In this document: positions 25,130-32,606 of the stretch, in pieces | Layout of the letters: each line of letters begins with the position of its first letter | Numbering within the stretch: the first letter of the stretch is position 1 | Assembly (NCBI GenBank): GCA_963674975.1 | Contig: OY771913.1 | Location: forward strand, 496,001-560,000 | DNA from: UBA4781 sp963674975 | Lineage (GTDB): Bacteria; Chloroflexota; Anaerolineae; Anaerolineales; Anaerolineaceae | Length of the DNA stretch: 64,000 nucleotides | Reading direction: 5' to 3' | Notes under the pieces: generated by a model | What the model was told of the DNA's origin: nothing | Seen by the model: the letters and a program-made list of their open reading frames with translations, nothing else | The model's database searches: none | Made by a program: the position numbers and the translations under genes

Positions 25130-26587
25130 TTAACGATATTGGGGATCTTCCAATGCGCTATCCATGAAATCCGCATAATCAAAAGCTTCATTCCATTCCA
25201 CGATCCCATTCGCATTCGAATCCACCGGAAGAGGAGCTGCCGGGTAAGGACGTCCCCATGGATCGGCTCCATTCAATGCAGAGATGAAATAGTATAAGAA
25301 TTCATCAAAGATTGGCCAACCACCCATGCTCCATGATACTTGATCTTCGGAAGCAGCCGTTGCAATATTCGTGACTTCCCTTGTTGGAAGGGTAAGATCC
25401 GCGATAAACCCTCCGCTAAAGCACTGTTCCATCATGACATAGATATCAATCGCAACTCCTCTCTCTGCAAGGGCTGCATTCATGTTGCTGATCTCATCAC
25501 GAAATGAATCATCATACAGAATGCTACCCGATAAAATTAATCCCTCATCTACATCATCACCATTATCAGCATTTACCGAATTCCCTACGCCTGTTACAGC
25601 CGGTTGGTTCTCATCAAATGGGAATAGATCTCCTTCCGGAACAACCCTATCAGCCGGTGCACCGTCAATACGACCCAGTCCTGAACGCAGATAATTATTA
25701 CCCGGACCAAATCCGACTAAATTCGGTGGTTCCCACCCTACACCATGATCCGTGGTAATAATCCATAGTTCACAATCTGCAGGGATATATTTTTCAATAT
25801 AAGCTAAAGAACACCAAAAATTCCATCGTGTAGCAGCCAGCAAATCTACTGCCGGAATCATTCCCGGTAAACGACCGAAAAAAGCTGGAGGTGCAGCACC
25901 ATTGGCAAACAAGACCTGCACCCATTGTGCTCCAAGTCCAACTGCGGTTTTATAAGTGAATAAAACATCATTCCAATAACGATTCTCATTAGAACCCGAG
26001 ATGATCAATGACCAGATACAGTCTCTTTCAGCCCGAGCCTCGTAAACAATTTCATCAGGCGTTTCTACTTCATCAGAATCCGGGATATTCAATTGCGAGG
26101 GCTCGATGATTTCATAATCTTCAACATACAGGATCAAAATTTCTCTCTCTTCAAGATCAGCAACAATTCTCTGGTACTCATCTTCATAGATCCGCAATGT
26201 ACCGGTTACTTTGATATATGCCCCACTTTCTTGAGGCAGGATTATATCCTGCTCCAAAATCAGCATGGTCTCAATAGGAATCAAGGAATTGCGTAGAAAA
26301 TCATCCAAATCATCTACCAAAAGAGAAGGATTATCATCCCCAAAATACCCTTCCACCGCAATCGTTTCCCCCAGCCAGTTGTCATATTGATCATATAGTT
26401 CAGCCACAGATGAAAAGACAGGGATCTCATCCGTCGAAGAAGCTTCCTCTTCTGCGACTGCCTCCTCCACAGCTACCTCTTCCGCTACTGGCTCCTCTTT
26501 AATAACCTCTTCTGCAGAATTCCCACCACATCCCATGAATGTACACATACAGCAAAAGACAATAAATATATTTACGACTTTTTTCAT
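25130..26587 (-). CDS. Lipoprotein with a C13 (legumain)-like caspase-fold protease domain
   Basis: 485 residues from the second of two adjacent ATGs, which is better spaced from GGGAGGG (the first is at 26590). Parts: lipobox region CTFMGCGG (Cys about 20); a Glu/Val/Ala-rich linker (about 25-55); an OB-like beta domain (about 58-155, GETIAVEGYFGDDNPSLLVDD, YIKVTGTLRIYEDEY); and a clan CD-like domain (about 185-430). The latter shows LIISGSNENRYWNDVLF, then WIITTDHGVGW with His about 281 and IYVMMEQCFSGGF with Cys about 389, the His-Gly and Cys-Ser-Gly dyad of the C13/caspase fold. Near the C-terminus DSNANGIVEWNE resembles an EF-hand calcium loop. Role unknown; outside-facing, calcium-sensitive proteolysis is an inference. 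It lies directly beside the CHAT protease operon, pointing away from it. Confidence 0.75.
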   Translation of the reverse strand: MKKVVNIFIVFCCMCTFMGCGGNSAEEVIKEEPVAEEVAVEEAVAEEEASSTDEIPVFSSVAELYDQYDNWLGETIAVEGYFGDDNPSLLVDDLDDFLRNSLIPIETMLILEQDIILPQESGAYIKVTGTLRIYEDEYQRIVADLEEREILILYVEDYEIIEPSQLNIPDSDEVETPDEIVYEARAERDCIWSLIISGSNENRYWNDVLFTYKTAVGLGAQWVQVLFANGAAPPAFFGRLPGMIPAVDLLAATRWNFWCSLAYIEKYIPADCELWIITTDHGVGWEPPNLVGFGPGNNYLRSGLGRIDGAPADRVVPEGDLFPFDENQPAVTGVGNSVNADNGDDVDEGLILSGSILYDDSFRDEISNMNAALAERGVAIDIYVMMEQCFSGGFIADLTLPTREVTNIATAASEDQVSWSMGGWPIFDEFLYYFISALNGADPWGRPYPAAPLPVDSNANGIVEWNEAFDYADFMDSALEDPQYR

Positions 26588-26590
26588 CAT

Positions 26591-27066
26591 TCCCTCCCTT
26601 TATTTAATTACAAAACAACAAATAGCCACAATTGATGATTAGTCTCTTGCATGCGGATGTATCGTGAATATAAGATGCACAGCCCCCAGATTGAATTCTA
26701 ATCTTTGCTATTTCTATTTTACAAAATTGAAGAGTTTTTTCAATGCTAATTCAGAGGCAACCATTCAAAGAAATTCCAGATTTTGCCGCTCTTCATAGGA
26801 AAGAGGGCACCAGATATTTTTTTCAATAGCAGATAGATGGGAATTAAATAAGGCAATATCAGAATAGAGAAAAGGAAATGCTGAAAGAAGGAATTCTCTA
26901 ATTCTTTATTGTGATCGTTAGATTTGAAAGTTTAATGACAATTTTTATTTTCAAGGACTAACCTTTCATGAACAAGACATTTTCGCTATTTCCTGATCGT
27001 TGATTCTTTATACCATATTTTGATATATTACTAATTAATATTTATATCTTTTTTTTCTTAGAATTC
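26591..27066. other. A+T-rich intergenic region between the C13-like and CHAT genes
   Basis: About 480 nt without a plausible gene. It holds the left 15-bp direct repeat (26604-26618), the ribosome site of the C13-like gene, and probably its present promoter, which I cannot place with confidence. No transposase remnant, tRNA or att-like tRNA 3' end was seen. Confidence 0.6.
26604..26618 (+). repeat. Left copy of a 15-bp direct repeat flanking the CHAT operon
   Basis: TTAATTACAAAACAA, identical to 32579-32593; extending by one mismatch gives 17 of 18 matching bases. It lies 13 nt before the first ATG of the C13-like gene. Confidence 0.8.
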
Positions 27067-27094
27067 TTGCACTTACTCTGCAAATTCGTATAAT
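27067..27094 (+). promoter_or_regulatory. Promoter of the CHAT operon
   Basis: TTGCAC (27067-27072), 16-nt spacer, TATAAT (27089-27094). The predicted start is about 33 nt before the GTG at 27134, with GGAGGG at 27123-27128 as ribosome site. Confidence 0.65.
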
Positions 27095-27133
27095 TATTTC
27101 ATTGGTTCATTGTATGCTTCATGGAGGGAAAAC

Positions 27134-30100
27134 GTGGAAGTTATCCTGGAATTGGTAAAAAATAGTTCTGTTCAAGTAGTAATTAATGGAAAGAAATCGC
27201 ACGAATTTGAATTTGATGCCTTATCTCTTGAACAATTCTATAAGAATTTACAGGATAAACCTAACGAGCGCGATAGAATAATTCAAGAATGGGGATCTAG
27301 ATTATTTCAAATAGTTTTTAACAACCAGGAATTTTCATTTAAACAATTTCGCGAAATAGAATTTTTAAATTTAGTTTGCATTGATCCAACGCTACAAGCA
27401 ATTCCATGGGAATTAATGAATCAAGATGGAGATTTTATTACCTGTCAACTATCATTTGTTCGCTGTTTGCCACTTGAAGAACGAAATACTTATCGATATA
27501 ATCCGGAAAATCTCCATATTATTGGAATATTTTCTTCCCCTCTCTCTGATGACATTACTCCACTGAATTGTGAAAAAGAATGGGATCAATTAAGTCAAGA
27601 TATTGAACAGCTTGAATTTCCAATTGTACTTGAGCGCTGTAATCCGCCAACTCTTGCTAAAATGCGCTCTTTAATTACAGGCAAGAAAGGGATTATTCTT
27701 CATTTTAATGGACACGGTGGGCAAGAAAAAGATAGCGGATTTCTATGTTTCGAGAAAAAAAACGGAAGCCTGGATAAAGTTTTTACAAAAGACTTCTTAT
27801 CCTATGTAGAAAATATCCCTCTTTTAATTGATCTCAACGCCTGTGTTTCCGCAACCAGTGGGCAATCTGAAATGAATAATATTGCATTTTCATTGATAAA
27901 AAATGGGATAACCTATGCATTAGGAATGCAGTTTCCTATTTTTATTGATGACGCAAATTTATTCTCAAAAACATTTTATTCAGAGTTAGCCAGAGGGAAT
28001 TCAGTAGAAAACTCTGTAAGGCAGGCACGTTTAGAGCTCACTCGTAATGGAACATTGCCATGGGCAGCAGATATCCCTGTTTTATATTCTTCAATAAAAT
28101 CCCCCTTAACTAATATATTCCTTCAACAAAAGGGGAAACCGGTTATTAAAGATAACAATCCTGTTATTGACCTCTTTCAACTTCCAGCAATAGAAGGTGG
28201 ATTTAAAGGAAGAAATGATGAAATGGTGCAATTGGGAAATTGGTTAACTGACTCTAAACGTTCTCATCTCATCACCATTCATGCTGGACCCGGTATGGGA
28301 AAAACATCCTTAGCGCGCCAGGCAGCGCAACGTTTTGCGTACGCTTTTCCTGGTGGCGTTTATGCTATCAGTATGGATAAATTTACCACTTTCCAAAATT
28401 TCCTTGATCAGCTTATAACACTGTTCAATGGTCCAATAGCAGCGAATACGAAAGAAGCAAAAGAATTAGTTTTACATTTATTATCCCGTCACGATGTATT
28501 ATTAATATTGGATAATTTTGAAACAGTTTTGCAAAAAGCAGATATTTCGGATAAAGAAGCAATTTCCGCAATCAATTTTATTAAAAATCAGCTACGGGCA
28601 ACAAAAACATCTTTTCTATTAACTTCCTGGGAATTAACAAATTGGACTGAAGAGAAAGTCAGACCATTAATTGGACTATCAGATAAATTCGGAGCTCAAT
28701 TATTTGAAGAATGGGTACCTCACAGAAAAGAATATATCGATTTTCAAACAGCGAAAGAAATTTCGAGACAGGTTGGTGGGCATCCTATCAGTTTACGTTT
28801 ATTGGGTGGTGCTTTCAATTCTTCACCATCCATGAATATTCAGAGTTTTTTATCCAATTTGAAAGAAGTACTCGCTAACGCTCAAGAACGATATTCCGGA
28901 GAAGATGACCGTCATCGTTCCTTATATGCTTGTTTTGAAGCCAGTTTAGAATTTTTAAATAATTCTCTTAAAGAACTCCTTTTTAAGCTGCAATTAATTC
29001 CTACTGCCTTACCTATAGAAACCATTGCAAAAATAATCAACGTAGATCAAAATGAATCAGATGATCTCTATATAACCATTGATCAAATCAATACCCTCCA
29101 TGAAAAAGGATGGTTAAGCGTATTCATGATTCGTACAAAAAAAGGCTTTTATAAATTTTATCAAATACCAGAAGCGATCAAGCTCTATTTAGAGCATTAT
29201 CACCCCCTTTTACATGATACAGAGAAATTGAATATTAATTTAGCGAATTCATATTATGATATTGTGCGTTTTATATCGAATCGATATGATCTTGAGGAGT
29301 TACCCCATTTTCTCATCCAAATTATTTACCCGGAAATTTCTAAAATTGATATTAATTATTTCAAAGACAAAAAACATCATTTTTTAAGTTTCCTCGGTCA
29401 GTCTCTTTGGCATGCAGGAATCTGGCAGCCAGGTCTAGATTATCTTCTACAATCATTGCGGGGTTTCCAAGAAGTTGGAGATCGCTCCGGCGAAGCCTCC
29501 ACCCTCAATAATATCGGCGGTATTTACCATTCAATCGGATTGCAGCAGAAAGCGCTTGCCTTTTTTAATCTATCTCTGCTTATCAGTAAAGAGATAGGAG
29601 ATCGCTCCGGTGAAGCAACTACTCTTAATAATGTCGGTTTGATATATCAGAGTATTGGACAACCACAAAAAGCTCTAGTTTTCTTTGAACAAGCTCTACC
29701 TATTATGCAAGAAACAGAACATCGCGGTGGTCAAGCTACTACTTTGCATAATATTGGTATGGTATTTCAAAACATTGGACAACCGCAGAAAGCGCTCGTA
29801 TTCTACAATCAAGCTCTTCCTATTTTCAGAGAGGTAGGAGATCGCTCCGGTGAGGCTACTACTTTTAATAATATCGGTTTGATATATCAGAGTATTGGAC
29901 AACCACAAAAAGCTCTCGATTTCCTTGAAAAAGCTCTTCCAATAACACAAGAAACAGGAAACCGCGGTGTTGAAGCCACTACTCTTAATAATATCGGTAT
30001 GGTATTTCAAAACATTGGACAGCCGCAGAAAGCTCTTGATTTCTTTGAACAAGCTCTACCGATTTTACATGAAACTGGTAACCGCGCTGTTGAAGCTACT

Positions 30101-31837
30101 ACTCTTAATAATATCGGTATGATATATCAGAGTACTGGATATCCACGGAAAGCTCTTGGTTTCTTTGAACAAGCTCTCCCCATTTTGCATGAAACTGAAA
30201 ACCGCGCCGTTGAACCTACAACTCTTAATAATATCGGTATGGTATTTCAAAGTACTGGACAACCAAAGAAAGCTCTCACTTTCCTTGAAAAGGCTCTTCC
30301 TATAACACAAGAAACAAAAAACCGTTCTGTTGAAGCTACTACTCTTAACAATATCGGTATGGTATTTCAAAATATTGGACAAACACAGAAAGCTCTCGCT
30401 TTCTTTGAAAAAGCTCTCCCTATTTTGCATGAAACAAAAAACCGCGCTGGTGAAGCAATGACTCTTTGTAATATCGGTTTGATATTTCTAAACACTGGGC
30501 AACCACAGAAAGCTCTTAATTTCCTTGAACAAGCTCTACCTATCATGCGTGAAACAAAAAATCGCGTTGGTGAAGCAATGACTCTTAATAATATCGGCAT
30601 AGTACTTCAAAGCACTGGGCAACCACAGGAAGCTCTCGATTTCTTTGAAAAAACGCTACCTATCATGCGTGAAACAAAAAATCGCGCTGGTGAAGCAATG
30701 ACTCTTATTAATATCGGTATGATTTATCAGAGTATTGGACAGCCGCAGAAAGCGCTTGACTTCTATAATTTTACTCTGCATATCAGTAAGGAAACAGGAG
30801 ATCGCTCCAGCGAGGCTACAACTCTTAATAATATCGGTATGATATATCAAAGTACTGGACAACCGCAGAAAGCTCGTGCTTTCTTTGAAAAAGCTCTCCC
30901 TATTTTGCATGAAACTGGAAACCGCGGTGTTGAAGCCACTACTCTTAATAATATTGGTTTGGTATTTCAAAATACTGGACAACCACAGAAAGCTCTCAAT
31001 TTCTTTGAAAAGGCTCTACCTATCATGCGTGAAATAAAAAATCGCGTTGGTGAAGCAATGACTCTTAATAATATCGGTATGATTTATCAAAGTACTGGAC
31101 AGCTGCAAAAAGCGCTTAATTTCCTTGAAAAAGTTTTACCTATCATGCGTGAAACGAAAAATCGTGCTGGTGAAGCAATGACTCTTAATAATATCGGTAT
31201 GATTTATCAGAGTACTGGACAGCCGCAGAAAGCGCTTGACTTCTATGATCTGTCTCTGCCTATCAGTAAGGAAATAGGAGATCGCTCCGGTGAGGCTACA
31301 ACTCTTAATAATATCGGTATGATATATCAGAGTACTGGACAACCGCAGAAAGCTCTCGATTTCCTTGAAAAAGCTCTTCCAATAACACAAGAAACAGGAA
31401 ACCGCGGTGTTGAAGCCACTACTCTTAATAATATCGGTATGGTATTTCAAAACATTGGACAGCCGCAGAAAGCTCTTGATTTCTTTGAACAAGCTTTACC
31501 GATTTTACATGAAACTGGTAACCGCGCTGTTGAAGCTACTACTCTTAATAATATCGGTCTTGTATACTTTAATAACAAACAGCACCAGAAGTCTCTTCAA
31601 TTCCTTGAACAAGCCCTACAAACTATGGAAGTAATTAATAATCCCTCTGGTGAAGCTTTGGTAATAAATAATATTTCTTTCATCAACTTTACTTTAAAAA
31701 ACTATACAGAAGCATTGGAATTTAAAAAGAAAGCAATAATTATTCTTCAAAATGCTAGCCTTCCCTGTGATGCAAATGGAACAACCGAAGCTCAAATAAA
31801 AGAAGAAATAGAGATTCTAGAGCAATTGGTTAAATAG
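27134..31837 (+). CDS. CHAT protease / NB-ARC-like NTPase / TPR-array protein (NLR-like)
   Basis: 1567 residues from the GTG at 27134, chosen for its GGAGGG site 5 nt ahead; the frame also allows a TTG at 27110. Order: caspase-like CHAT domain (about 1-335) with AIPWELMN, the catalytic His in LHFNGHGG (His194) and Cys in LNACVSA (Cys237); a STAND NTPase (about 345-640) with Walker A GPGMGKTS (385-392) and Walker B LLILDNFE (about 455-462) followed by winged-helix-like sequence; a helical linker; then 18 near-identical 40-residue TPR units plus one divergent unit (about 782-1541). No signal or membrane segment, so cytoplasmic. This is the plan of NLR-like proteins: repeats sense, the NTPase oligomerises, the protease acts. 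Both dyad residues and the P-loop are intact. A role in phage defence or cell death is an inference. Two small genes follow at once. Confidence 0.88.
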   Translation: MEVILELVKNSSVQVVINGKKSHEFEFDALSLEQFYKNLQDKPNERDRIIQEWGSRLFQIVFNNQEFSFKQFREIEFLNLVCIDPTLQAIPWELMNQDGDFITCQLSFVRCLPLEERNTYRYNPENLHIIGIFSSPLSDDITPLNCEKEWDQLSQDIEQLEFPIVLERCNPPTLAKMRSLITGKKGIILHFNGHGGQEKDSGFLCFEKKNGSLDKVFTKDFLSYVENIPLLIDLNACVSATSGQSEMNNIAFSLIKNGITYALGMQFPIFIDDANLFSKTFYSELARGNSVENSVRQARLELTRNGTLPWAADIPVLYSSIKSPLTNIFLQQKGKPVIKDNNPVIDLFQLPAIEGGFKGRNDEMVQLGNWLTDSKRSHLITIHAGPGMGKTSLARQAAQRFAYAFPGGVYAISMDKFTTFQNFLDQLITLFNGPIAANTKEAKELVLHLLSRHDVLLILDNFETVLQKADISDKEAISAINFIKNQLRATKTSFLLTSWELTNWTEEKVRPLIGLSDKFGAQLFEEWVPHRKEYIDFQTAKEISRQVGGHPISLRLLGGAFNSSPSMNIQSFLSNLKEVLANAQERYSGEDDRHRSLYACFEASLEFLNNSLKELLFKLQLIPTALPIETIAKIINVDQNESDDLYITIDQINTLHEKGWLSVFMIRTKKGFYKFYQIPEAIKLYLEHYHPLLHDTEKLNINLANSYYDIVRFISNRYDLEELPHFLIQIIYPEISKIDINYFKDKKHHFLSFLGQSLWHAGIWQPGLDYLLQSLRGFQEVGDRSGEASTLNNIGGIYHSIGLQQKALAFFNLSLLISKEIGDRSGEATTLNNVGLIYQSIGQPQKALVFFEQALPIMQETEHRGGQATTLHNIGMVFQNIGQPQKALVFYNQALPIFREVGDRSGEATTFNNIGLIYQSIGQPQKALDFLEKALPITQETGNRGVEATTLNNIGMVFQNIGQPQKALDFFEQALPILHETGNRAVEATTLNNIGMIYQSTGYPRKALGFFEQALPILHETENRAVEPTTLNNIGMVFQSTGQPKKALTFLEKALPITQETKNRSVEATTLNNIGMVFQNIGQTQKALAFFEKALPILHETKNRAGEAMTLCNIGLIFLNTGQPQKALNFLEQALPIMRETKNRVGEAMTLNNIGIVLQSTGQPQEALDFFEKTLPIMRETKNRAGEAMTLINIGMIYQSIGQPQKALDFYNFTLHISKETGDRSSEATTLNNIGMIYQSTGQPQKARAFFEKALPILHETGNRGVEATTLNNIGLVFQNTGQPQKALNFFEKALPIMREIKNRVGEAMTLNNIGMIYQSTGQLQKALNFLEKVLPIMRETKNRAGEAMTLNNIGMIYQSTGQPQKALDFYDLSLPISKEIGDRSGEATTLNNIGMIYQSTGQPQKALDFLEKALPITQETGNRGVEATTLNNIGMVFQNIGQPQKALDFFEQALPILHETGNRAVEATTLNNIGLVYFNNKQHQKSLQFLEQALQTMEVINNPSGEALVINNISFINFTLKNYTEALEFKKKAIIILQNASLPCDANGTTEAQIKEEIEILEQLVK
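29477..31636 (+). repeat. Array of 18 direct 120-bp TPR repeats
   Basis: Each 120-bp unit encodes one 40-residue TPR (consensus GNRxxEATTLNNIGMIYQS, then GQPQKALDFFEKALPIxxET). Units start at 29477 and every 120 bp after, with no indels. Many unit pairs are almost identical in DNA. A nineteenth, divergent unit covers 31637-31756. Length mutations in steps of 120 bp would keep the frame. Confidence 0.95.
31321..31560 (+). repeat. Recent internal duplication within the TPR array
   Basis: This 240-bp stretch matches 29881-30120 with only 5 differences, exactly 1440 bp (12 units) apart. That is much closer than most neighbouring units are to each other, pointing to a recent duplication or gene conversion of a multi-unit block. 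Confidence 0.9.
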
Positions 31838-31847
31838 GAGAAACAAG

Positions 31848-32054
31848 ATGAAAAAGGAAGATAGATATTTTCAAGTAAAATGTCCAAAATGTGGGTATAT
31901 TAACACATTCGATAAAAATATTGTTTGTAAAGAAAATCATGAAGTAATCAAGGCAGATAAAAAAGGAGAACCCGATACACTTCTTCTAAAATGCCAAAAC
32001 CTAAAATGTGAGGAAACTTTTACTTATATTACAAATTGTGAAAGATTCAAATGA
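31848..32054 (+). CDS. Small zinc-ribbon protein
   Basis: 68 residues with a probable four-Cys zinc site: CPKCGYIN near the N-terminus (Cys 11 and 14) and CQNLKCEE later (about 49 and 54), plus other Cys. It starts 11 nt after the CHAT gene stop, with AGGAGAAAC as ribosome site, and its stop overlaps the next start in ATGA. No family recognised; it could be an adaptor or regulator of the CHAT protein, judged only from position. The sequence is as A+T-rich as its neighbours, so it travels with the island. Confidence 0.75.
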   Translation: MKKEDRYFQVKCPKCGYINTFDKNIVCKENHEVIKADKKGEPDTLLLKCQNLKCEETFTYITNCERFK

Positions 32055-32512
32055 GCAGTGATCAAATTCCCATTGGCTCACCGGTAAAAGATAACGAAAA
32101 GATTTATTACGACCTTCTTTGCCAGTATGAAAAGGCTCAAGTTGAAACACTGGACGAATCAGGTAAACTTTTGATCGATCGTACTTCTGCTGTATTGGGA
32201 CTGCTTTTTACTATCGCGGCAATAGGAAAGGATAGCCTTCCTGCATATCTATCTGAAATGAAAAACATAGTGCCATTACTGATCACATTGTTAGTTTCGA
32301 CAAATTTATCCCTTCTCTCTGGTTTCTTTTTATTAATGCCAAGAAAATATAAATTTTTTGCTTATAACCTTACTGAAAATGAAAAGGAATTCAAGAAATT
32401 ATTAGGGCGAAAATCATTTTTATCAGTTCTGGGTAATATCTTTTTCTTTATCGCGATGATAACTTTATCAGCCATAATCGCCATGATCTTGCTTGGATTA
32501 AATTCACAATAA
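32051..32512 (+). CDS. Three-helix membrane protein, candidate effector of the CHAT operon
   Basis: 153 residues. A charged N-terminal helix (about 12-42), then three membrane segments: about 44-62 (TSAVLGLLFTIAAIG), 72-96 (IVPLLITLLVSTNLSLLSGFF) and 124-150 (FLSVLGNIFFFIAMITLSAIIAM), with a cytoplasmic-looking charged loop between helices 2 and 3. Family not recognised; size and layout are like small SLATT/multi-TM effectors found in defence operons. It overlaps the zinc-ribbon gene by 4 nt and ends the operon. It is a plausible substrate or pore-forming partner of the CHAT protease, which is an inference from context. Confidence 0.75.
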   Translation: MSSDQIPIGSPVKDNEKIYYDLLCQYEKAQVETLDESGKLLIDRTSAVLGLLFTIAAIGKDSLPAYLSEMKNIVPLLITLLVSTNLSLLSGFFLLMPRKYKFFAYNLTENEKEFKKLLGRKSFLSVLGNIFFFIAMITLSAIIAMILLGLNSQ

Positions 32513-32578
32513 ATATTTTTTAAAAGGCATAATTTAGAGAAATATCTATTTATTGAATTTCATTAAAAATGCCGCTAG

Positions 32579-32593
32579 TTAATTACAAAACAA
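32579..32593 (+). repeat. Right copy of the 15-bp direct repeat flanking the CHAT operon
   Basis: TTAATTACAAAACAA, identical to 26604-26618. It lies 13 nt beyond the stop codon of the minus-strand histidine kinase. Confidence 0.8.
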
Positions 32594-32606
32594 TTTTCTT
32601 TAAACC

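Larger units (their letters stand above)
26604..32593. mobile_element. Candidate inserted genomic island carrying the CHAT/NB-ARC/TPR operon
   Basis: A ~6-kb segment, visibly more A+T-rich than its surroundings (sampled lines about 30-40% G+C against 45-50%), runs between two identical 15-bp direct repeats. Deleting one repeat and the segment would leave the C13-like gene 41 nt downstream of the histidine kinase, both on the minus strand, an operon-like arrangement. No integrase, transposase or inverted ends are inside, so the means of insertion is unknown. Confidence 0.5.

Noticed and set aside
26619..27066. Transposase, integrase or tRNA attachment site within the left part of the island
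   Set aside because: Both strands were read; no coding remnant or tRNA-like sequence could be supported.
29696..31492. Several minus-strand open frames of about 77-121 codons inside the TPR array
   Set aside because: They are the complement of the repeats, recur with the same 120-bp period, and have no ribosome sites; they are shadows of the TPR gene.
29477..31636. Regular direct repeats as a possible CRISPR array
   Set aside because: The whole 120-bp unit is conserved without unique spacers and encodes TPR motifs in frame.
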